This document shows, piece by piece, positions 59,416-64,000 of a stretch of 64,000 bases of DNA (its first letter is position 1; every line of letters starts with the position of its first letter). This DNA comes from Falsiroseomonas sp046052145. GTDB taxonomy: Bacteria > Pseudomonadota > Alphaproteobacteria > Acetobacterales > Acetobacteraceae. The notes under the pieces were generated by a model. It ran no database searches, was not told where the DNA came from, and was given only the letters and a program-made list of their open reading frames with translations. Position numbers and translations under genes: made by a program. Location of the stretch: the NCBI GenBank assembly GCA_046052145.1, contig JBJOMW010000013.1, positions 54,425 to 118,424 on the forward strand. Direction: 5' to 3'.

Positions 59416-59610
59416 AGCGGCCAACCGCAACACTGCCCTCACCCCGCCCCTCCTCGCACCGCGGCGCGCCTTGGCCGCATCGGTGCAGACTAGGCGTCAT
59501 TACGTGAACGCAAAGTACCACCCTGCGTAGAAAAGAGCCACGGGCGAAGGGGGCCGGCGGTCGTGATGTGAACAGACGCCTGGGACAGCATGGCCGAAAG
59601 AAAGGGGCCC
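59416..59610. other. Intergenic region between methyltransferase and VOC genes
   Basis: A 195-base gap between two convergent genes. It contains a less GC-rich stretch at about 59495-59545 but no hairpin with a T-run, no promoter pair and no coding pattern that I can support. Confidence 0.5.
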
Positions 59611-60255
59611 TCAGCCGCTGGCGAGGACCGCCTCCGTCCCGTCCACCCGCTTGAGGCGTGCAACCAGCCGCGGATGCGGGCTGCGACGCAACCGCAAAGC
59701 GTCCTCAAGCCCTCTTCCAGCAAGAGCGTTACGCACCGCCTCCACCTCCGGGTGTTCGGCTTCGAGCGCCAGCAGGCGGATGCCCGAATCCGGCAGGCGC
59801 GGCGCCGCCCCCTGGCCGTCATCCCACTGGATCAGGGAGGGGATCAGGTTGCGCATGTCCTGGTTCTGCGGCGGCATGGCCATCCGCCAGGACAGGCTGC
59901 CCCGCGACCAGGGGCGGATCGTACCCGCCTGATGCGCGCCGAGCCGGGTCACCACCGCCTCCAGCGCCGGGGTGCGGGCGACCCAGCCGATCAGGCGCGG
60001 CTCCGCCTCCAGCATCAGCTTCACGCCGGGGTCATCCAGGTCGAAGGGGCGCGGATGCGCGGGCATGGGCTGGCCGGGGTCGGGCGCGATCACTTCCAGA
60101 TAGACCTGCGGCCCGAGGCCGAGCAGCAGGTTGTGCGTGCCGATGCCCGCATGCTGGCCGCCGGGGCCCGGACGGGCGCCGAGATGCGCCGCGACATAGG
60201 CCGCTCCCTCCTCGAGGGTGCGGGCGCCGATCACGATGTGGTCGATCTCTGCCAT
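59611..60255 (-). CDS. VOC/glyoxalase-like family protein
   Basis: A 214-residue protein of the vicinal oxygen chelate fold, glyoxalase-like type. It starts MAEIDHIVIGARTLEEGAAY, contains LLLGLGPQVYLEVIAPDPGQ (metal-type Glu) and a second half that ends with LVARLKRVDGTEAVLASG. The function is unknown; many such proteins are annotated only by fold. GAAGG 7 bases upstream sets the ATG at 60255. It is divergent from the DUF2892 gene. Confidence 0.82.
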   Translation of the reverse strand: MAEIDHIVIGARTLEEGAAYVAAHLGARPGPGGQHAGIGTHNLLLGLGPQVYLEVIAPDPGQPMPAHPRPFDLDDPGVKLMLEAEPRLIGWVARTPALEAVVTRLGAHQAGTIRPWSRGSLSWRMAMPPQNQDMRNLIPSLIQWDDGQGAAPRLPDSGIRLLALEAEHPEVEAVRNALAGRGLEDALRLRRSPHPRLVARLKRVDGTEAVLASG

Positions 60256-60557
60256 GGTCTGCCTTCGCCTGCTTTCGCCGCCTGCTTCAGCCGCCCGCCT
60301 GCAGCCTCGCCCATCACGGCAGAGCTGGAACGGGGTGGAACCGGGCCGGTTCGCCCGCCCCGGGCGGTCCAACGCGGCGCGGCGCATCATGCCAGGGCGC
60401 GCGCGGCGCGAAGCTGCGCCAGATCAAGCGCCTTCACCTGCGCGCCTGGGAGGCCAAGCATGGGCCCGGCTTGGCCGCCGCGTCCAGCAATCTGGCCCCT
60501 GGACGGCGGAGGGGCGCGCGGGCGAGGCTCGGCGCCGCCAACGGCATGGAGGGGGCA
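60256..60557. other. 302-base divergent gap with an inverted repeat, no gene seen
   Basis: The region must hold the promoters of the VOC gene (leftward) and the DUF2892 gene (rightward), but I see no good -35/-10 pair. A perfect inverted repeat GGCCAAGC/GCTTGGCC with a 9-base loop lies at 60452-60476, and the loop contains GGGCCC. The open frames that cross it have no start with a ribosome binding site and no recognisable protein pattern. Confidence 0.5.
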
Positions 60558-60788
60558 ATGAGCGGCACGCAAGGGCGCAATGTGGGTGCGCTGGACCAAA
60601 CGATCCGCCTTTTCCTCGGGACAGCACTGGTGATGATGTGGATCTTCGGCCCGCTCGGCTGGTGGGGGATCCTGGGTTTCCTGCCGTTGGTCACGGGGCT
60701 GACGCGGGTCTGCCCGATCTATCCGCTGTTCGGCCTCTCCACCTGCCCCGCACCGCCGGCGGAGGAGAAGCCGGGCGAGGCCGCCTGA
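60558..60788 (+). CDS. DUF2892 (YgaP-like) membrane protein
   Basis: A 76-residue inner-membrane protein with two hydrophobic segments (LFLGTALVMMWIFGPLGWW and ILGFLPLVTGLTRVCPIYPL). It begins SGTQGRNVGALDQTIRLFLG and ends GLSTCPA, the DUF2892 pattern that in YgaP follows a rhodanese domain. Here it stands alone. GGAGGGGG just before ATG 60558 fixes the start. The metallophosphoesterase begins 2 bases after its stop. Confidence 0.85.
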   Translation: MSGTQGRNVGALDQTIRLFLGTALVMMWIFGPLGWWGILGFLPLVTGLTRVCPIYPLFGLSTCPAPPAEEKPGEAA

Positions 60789-60789
60789 G

Positions 60790-61608
60790 GTGCCTCGCAT
60801 CCTGCAGATCTCGGACCCGCATCTTTCGCCGCGGAGCCCGCTGTTCCGGGAGAATGTCGCGATCATCCGCCGCATGGCGGAAGCCGAACCGCCCGACCTC
60901 GTCATCGCCAGCGGCGATCTCTCCCTCGACGGCGCCGACCGAGAGGAGGACCTGGCCTTCGCGGCGGAGATGATCGCTGGCTTCCCCGCGCCGGTCCTCG
61001 CCCTGCCCGGCAATCACGACACCGGCACCGACCACCGCCTGTCGCGGCGCCAGCCGGTGGACGACACCCGGCTCGATCGCTGGCGGCGGCATTGCGGCCC
61101 GGGCTTCGGCGTGGTGGACCTGCCCGGCTGGCGGGTTGTCGGGCTGAACTCCGAGGTGATGGGCACAGGCCATGCGGCGGAAGCCGCGCAGGCCGCCTTC
61201 ATCGCCGAGGCCGCCGCCGGCGCTGGCGCGCGGCGGATCGCGCTGTTCCTGCATCGCCCGCCCTTCCTGGCCGATCCCGCCGAGGACGGCTTCGACCCCT
61301 GGTGCATCGCCCCCGAGGGCCGCGCGGCCCTTACCCCGCTGCTGGGGCATCCGGGGCTGCGGCTTGTTGCCTCCGGCCATATCCACCTGCACCACCGCTT
61401 CCAGCGCGGCCAGGTGCGGCATGTCTGGGCCCCGGCGCTGTCCTTCTCCGTCGCGCCGTCGCAACAGCCCGGGCTGCCGGGCGAGCGGCGCTGCGGCGCG
61501 CTGCTGCATCGCCTCGGCGCGGATAATGTCGAGACCGAATTCCTCACACATGACGAAATCGTAACGCTGCCGCTCGACGAGATCCGCGAACATACCTATC
61601 CGGGCTGA
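60790..61608 (+). CDS. Metallophosphoesterase (3',5'-cyclic-nucleotide phosphodiesterase-like)
   Basis: A 272-residue calcineurin-like phosphoesterase. The metal-binding motifs appear in order: LQISDPHLSPRS, VIASGDLSLDGADREEDL, LALPGNHDTG, ALFLHRPPF and VASGHIHLHHRF. These are the D-x-H, G-D, G-N-H-D/E, H and G-H-x-H blocks of the family. The resemblance is to CpdA/class III cyclic-nucleotide phosphodiesterases, but substrate is not certain. It starts with GTG 60790, two bases after the DUF2892 stop; there is no signal peptide, so it is cytoplasmic. Confidence 0.88.
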   Translation: MPRILQISDPHLSPRSPLFRENVAIIRRMAEAEPPDLVIASGDLSLDGADREEDLAFAAEMIAGFPAPVLALPGNHDTGTDHRLSRRQPVDDTRLDRWRRHCGPGFGVVDLPGWRVVGLNSEVMGTGHAAEAAQAAFIAEAAAGAGARRIALFLHRPPFLADPAEDGFDPWCIAPEGRAALTPLLGHPGLRLVASGHIHLHHRFQRGQVRHVWAPALSFSVAPSQQPGLPGERRCGALLHRLGADNVETEFLTHDEIVTLPLDEIREHTYPG

Positions 61609-61675
61609 CCGCGCCCGCTCCTTTCGCGGGCGCGGAGCTGCGCCCGCATGGCCATGGCGCATCGAGGAGAGCCGC

Positions 61676-63193
61676 ATGCTCGCCATCCGCACCCTGCCCG
61701 CACTGCTCGAACTCGGCGAAGCCGCACGCCCAGCGCTGCGCGCAACGGAAGGGCGCGCGGCGCTCAGCTATGCGGCGCTACGCGCACTGGCGGCGGACAC
61801 CGTCACGGCGCTCAACGCCAAGGGCATCGGACGCGGCGACCGGGTCGCGATCGTCGTGCCGAACGGGCCGGAGATGGCGGCCGCCTTCATCGCCATCGGC
61901 TGCGGCGCCACCACCGCGCCGCTCAACCCCGCTTATCGCGAGGATGAGTTTTCCTTCTACATCGACGATCTAAAGGCCAAGGCGCTGGTGGTGATGCGCG
62001 GCGTCGAGACACCGGCGCGCGTCGCGGCCCAAAAACTTGGCGTGCCGATCCTGGAGCTCGTCCCCGGCGAGGCTGCCGGCGCCTTCACGCTGGACGGCGG
62101 CGCGCCGGGCGCGGCGGCGCAGCCAGGCATGGCGCAGGCAGACGACGTCGCGCTGGTGCTGCACACATCGGGCACCACGGCGCGGCCGAAGATCGTGCCG
62201 CTGACGCAGGCCAATGTGACGGCGTCTGCCGCGCATATCGGCGCGGCGCTGTCGCTCGCGCCCGCCGATGTCTGCCTCAACGTCATGCCGCTGTTCCATA
62301 TCCACGGGCTGATCGCGGCCGTGCTCGCTTCGCTGCGGGCGGGCGGCACGGTGGTCTGCACGCCGGGCTTCGACGCGCTGCGCTTCTTCCGCTGGATGGA
62401 GGAGGAACGGCCGAGCTGGTTCACCGCCGTGCCCACCATGCACCAGGCGATCCTCTCGCGCGCCGAGCGCAATGCGGAGATCATCAAGCGCGTGCCGCTC
62501 CGCTTCATCCGGTCGTCCTCGGCGTCCCTGCCCGGCCCGGTGATGGAGCAACTGGAGAAAACCTTCGGCTGCCCGCTGGTCGAGAGCTACGGCATGACCG
62601 AGGCCGCGCACCAGATGTGCTCGAACCCGCTGGAAGGCCCGCGCAAGCCAGGCAAGGTGGGCCGCGCGGCAGGGCCGGAAGTTGCGATCATGGCCGATGA
62701 CGGCACGATCCTGCCGCAGGGCGAGATCGGCGAGGTGGTGATCCGCGGCCCCAACGTCACGCAGGGCTATGAGGCGAACCCGGACGCGAATGCGAAGGCC
62801 TTCACCCAGGGCTGGTTCCGCACCGGCGACCAGGGGATGTTCGACGCCGATGGCTTTCTGTTGCTCACCGGCCGGCTGAAGGAGTTGATCAACCGTGGGG
62901 GCGAGAAGGTCTCGCCGCTGGAGGTGGATGGCGTGCTGTCCGCGCATCCGGCCGTCGCTCAGGCGCTGACCTTCGCCATCCCGCACGCCAAGCTCGGCGA
63001 GGAAGTCGGCGCCGCGGTGGTGCTGCGCGAAGGCGCCGCGCTGACGGAACGCGAGCTGCGCGACTTCGCAGCGAAGCAGCTCGCGGACTTCAAGGTCCCG
63101 CGAAAGGTCGTGTTCTTGCCGGAGATTCCGAAGGGCGCGACGGGCAAGCTGATGCGCATCGGGCTCGCCGAGAAGCTGGGGATTTCGCTGTGA
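61676..63193 (+). CDS. Acyl-CoA synthetase, oxalyl-CoA synthetase (Pcs60/AAE3)-like
   Basis: A 505-residue AMP-forming acid-CoA ligase. The motifs are LHTSGTTARPKIVPLTQANV, LNVMPLFHIHGLIAAVLASL, AVPTMHQAIL, ESYGMTEAAHQMCSNPLE, FRTGDQGMFDADGFLLLTGR and GEKVSPLEVD, with the final Lys in PKGATGKLMR. The block around FHIHGLIAAVLASL and TMHQAIL is close to the oxalate-CoA ligases of plants and yeast, so oxalate or a similar small dicarboxylate is a plausible substrate. Its stop overlaps the ketopantoate reductase start by 4 bases. No oxalyl-CoA decarboxylase is in the window. Confidence 0.9.
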   Translation: MLAIRTLPALLELGEAARPALRATEGRAALSYAALRALAADTVTALNAKGIGRGDRVAIVVPNGPEMAAAFIAIGCGATTAPLNPAYREDEFSFYIDDLKAKALVVMRGVETPARVAAQKLGVPILELVPGEAAGAFTLDGGAPGAAAQPGMAQADDVALVLHTSGTTARPKIVPLTQANVTASAAHIGAALSLAPADVCLNVMPLFHIHGLIAAVLASLRAGGTVVCTPGFDALRFFRWMEEERPSWFTAVPTMHQAILSRAERNAEIIKRVPLRFIRSSSASLPGPVMEQLEKTFGCPLVESYGMTEAAHQMCSNPLEGPRKPGKVGRAAGPEVAIMADDGTILPQGEIGEVVIRGPNVTQGYEANPDANAKAFTQGWFRTGDQGMFDADGFLLLTGRLKELINRGGEKVSPLEVDGVLSAHPAVAQALTFAIPHAKLGEEVGAAVVLREGAALTERELRDFAAKQLADFKVPRKVVFLPEIPKGATGKLMRIGLAEKLGISL

Positions 63194-64000
63194 AGCTGTG
63201 CGTTTTCGGAGCGGGCGCCATCGGCGGCCTGATGGCCGCGAAGCTGGCCGCAAAGGGCGACGTCGAGGTCACCGTCATCGCGCGCGGACCGCATCTGGCC
63301 GCGATGCAGGCCAAGGGGCTGACGCTGCGAAGCGACGGCGCCGAGACGGTGATCCCCGTCCGTGCGGTGGCCAGCGCTGCCGAGGCCGGGCCGCAGGATT
63401 ATGTGCTGGTGACGCTGAAGGCCCATTCCCTGCCTAGCGCTGCCGAGCAGATGCAGCCGCTGCTCGGGCCGGAGACGGCGATCGTCTCGGCGGTCAACGG
63501 CATCCCCTGGTGGTATTTTCATCAGTTACCCGGCCCCTGGCAGGGCCGCGTGGTCGAGAGCGTGGACCCGGGCGGCGTCGTCTCCCGCCTGTTGCCGCCG
63601 GAACGTGCGATCGGCTGCATCGTCTATCCGGCGGCCGAGGTGCCCGAGCCCGGCGTGATCGAGCACACCTATGGCGACCGCTTCACGCTGGGCGAGCCCG
63701 ATGGCAGCCGCACGCCGCGCATCGCGGCGCTGTCGGAGGCGCTGATCGCCGCCGGCTTCAAGGCGCCGGTGCGCCCGAAAATCCGCGATGAGATGTGGGT
63801 GAAGCTGTGGGGCAACATGGCGTTCAACCCGATCTCGGCGCTCACCACCGCAACGCTCGATGTGCTGATCGCGGATGACGGGCAGCGCGGCGTGGCGCGC
63901 GCCATGATGCTGGAAGGCCAGGCGGTGGCGGAGGCGCTCGGCGTGCGCTTCGCCATCGACGTGGACAAGCGCATCGCCGGCGGCGCCGAGGTCGGCGCGC
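63190..64000 (+). CDS. panE: 2-dehydropantoate 2-reductase family protein, cut at the right edge
   Basis: The first 270 residues of an NADPH-dependent ketopantoate reductase-family protein; the last 30-60 residues lie beyond base 64000. The Rossmann motif is VFGAGAIGGLMAAKLA. The later catalytic region RDEMWVKLWGNMAFNPISAL holds the conserved Lys and Asn. It starts with GTG 63190, which overlaps the ligase stop codon (GTGA). Because the partner gene is an acid-CoA ligase rather than a pantothenate gene, it may reduce another 2-keto acid; the symbol is family-based. Confidence 0.87.
   Translation, partial: MKLCVFGAGAIGGLMAAKLAAKGDVEVTVIARGPHLAAMQAKGLTLRSDGAETVIPVRAVASAAEAGPQDYVLVTLKAHSLPSAAEQMQPLLGPETAIVSAVNGIPWWYFHQLPGPWQGRVVESVDPGGVVSRLLPPERAIGCIVYPAAEVPEPGVIEHTYGDRFTLGEPDGSRTPRIAALSEALIAAGFKAPVRPKIRDEMWVKLWGNMAFNPISALTTATLDVLIADDGQRGVARAMMLEGQAVAEALGVRFAIDVDKRIAGGAEVGA

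Noticed and set aside
60387..60557. Possible small gene in the gap before DUF2892
   Set aside because: Frames exist on both strands but lack a start with a ribosome binding site and any family pattern.

Overview
The window is very GC-rich chromosomal DNA from an alphaproteobacterium, most likely of the Acetobacteraceae (Roseomonas-like). This is inferred from gene order and family content, not from a database search: PleD beside rpmG, the lptC-lptA-lptB-rpoN-hpf cluster, DUF1150 beside an Hsp20, a DUF2336 protein, a NDUFA9-like protein, GatCAB, and a PyrB followed by a metal-site-less dihydroorotase. The content is mainly core housekeeping. There is no phage, insertion sequence, integrase, rRNA or CRISPR array. 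About 50 protein genes and one tRNA fill nearly all of the 64 kb, and many genes overlap by 1-4 bases.

Layout. 1-6942 (minus): glutamate synthase gltD-gltB (gltB runs off the left edge) and a NDUFA9-like reductase. 7105-9304: cyclopropane fatty acid synthase, tRNA-Leu(CAG) and a single-domain RNase D. 9418-14197: LPS export genes lptC-lptA-lptB, sigma-54 (rpoN) and long-form hibernation factor. 14246-15038 (minus): Hsp20 and DUF1150. 15216-17519: def, fmt, truA. 17668-21349 (minus): dapD, dapE, a membrane protein and an Ldh2-type dehydrogenase. 21508-24481: a signalling group of a GGDEF protein, a DUF2336 protein and an HtrA-like protein that has lost its catalytic triad. 24459-31846: a catabolic island with a three-module flavoprotein fusion, a DHDPS-family enzyme, an amino-acid ABC transporter, a hydantoinase and a Nudix hydrolase. 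32049-38070 (minus): a four-gene beta-oxidation operon. 38172-42089: nitronate monooxygenase, a peptide-type binding protein and a cyanuric acid hydrolase/barbiturase family enzyme. 42138-45360 (minus): gatC-gatA-gatB. 45429-50132: ruvX, pyrB, pseudo-pyrC, plsY, dprA. 50180-57179: topA, rnr, an S41 peptidase and rpmG. 57287-64000: pleD, a PmtA-like methyltransferase, a VOC protein, a DUF2892 protein, a phosphoesterase, an acyl-CoA ligase and a partial ketopantoate reductase.

How the genes work together. The core sets are ammonia assimilation (gltBD), outer-membrane LPS transport, tRNA and peptide N-terminal formylation and deformylation, lysine/diaminopimelate synthesis, indirect tRNA amidation, pyrimidine synthesis, DNA uptake and topology, and RNA decay. 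The accessory part is catabolic. The fused flavoprotein and the DHDPS-family enzyme together resemble the D-hydroxyproline (LhpB/E/F plus LhpC) route. The beta-oxidation operon carries two adjacent acyl-CoA dehydrogenases that probably form one heteromeric enzyme.

The most interesting observations are the single-chain HcnA/B/C-like fusion and its partner, the pseudoprotease in a c-di-GMP gene group, a family of palindromic repeats of which one copy is translated inside RNase R, two gene starts without a canonical start codon, and SOS-like boxes in a gap that holds no gene. All gene calls come from reading translations and motifs by eye. Family names are recognition, not search results.
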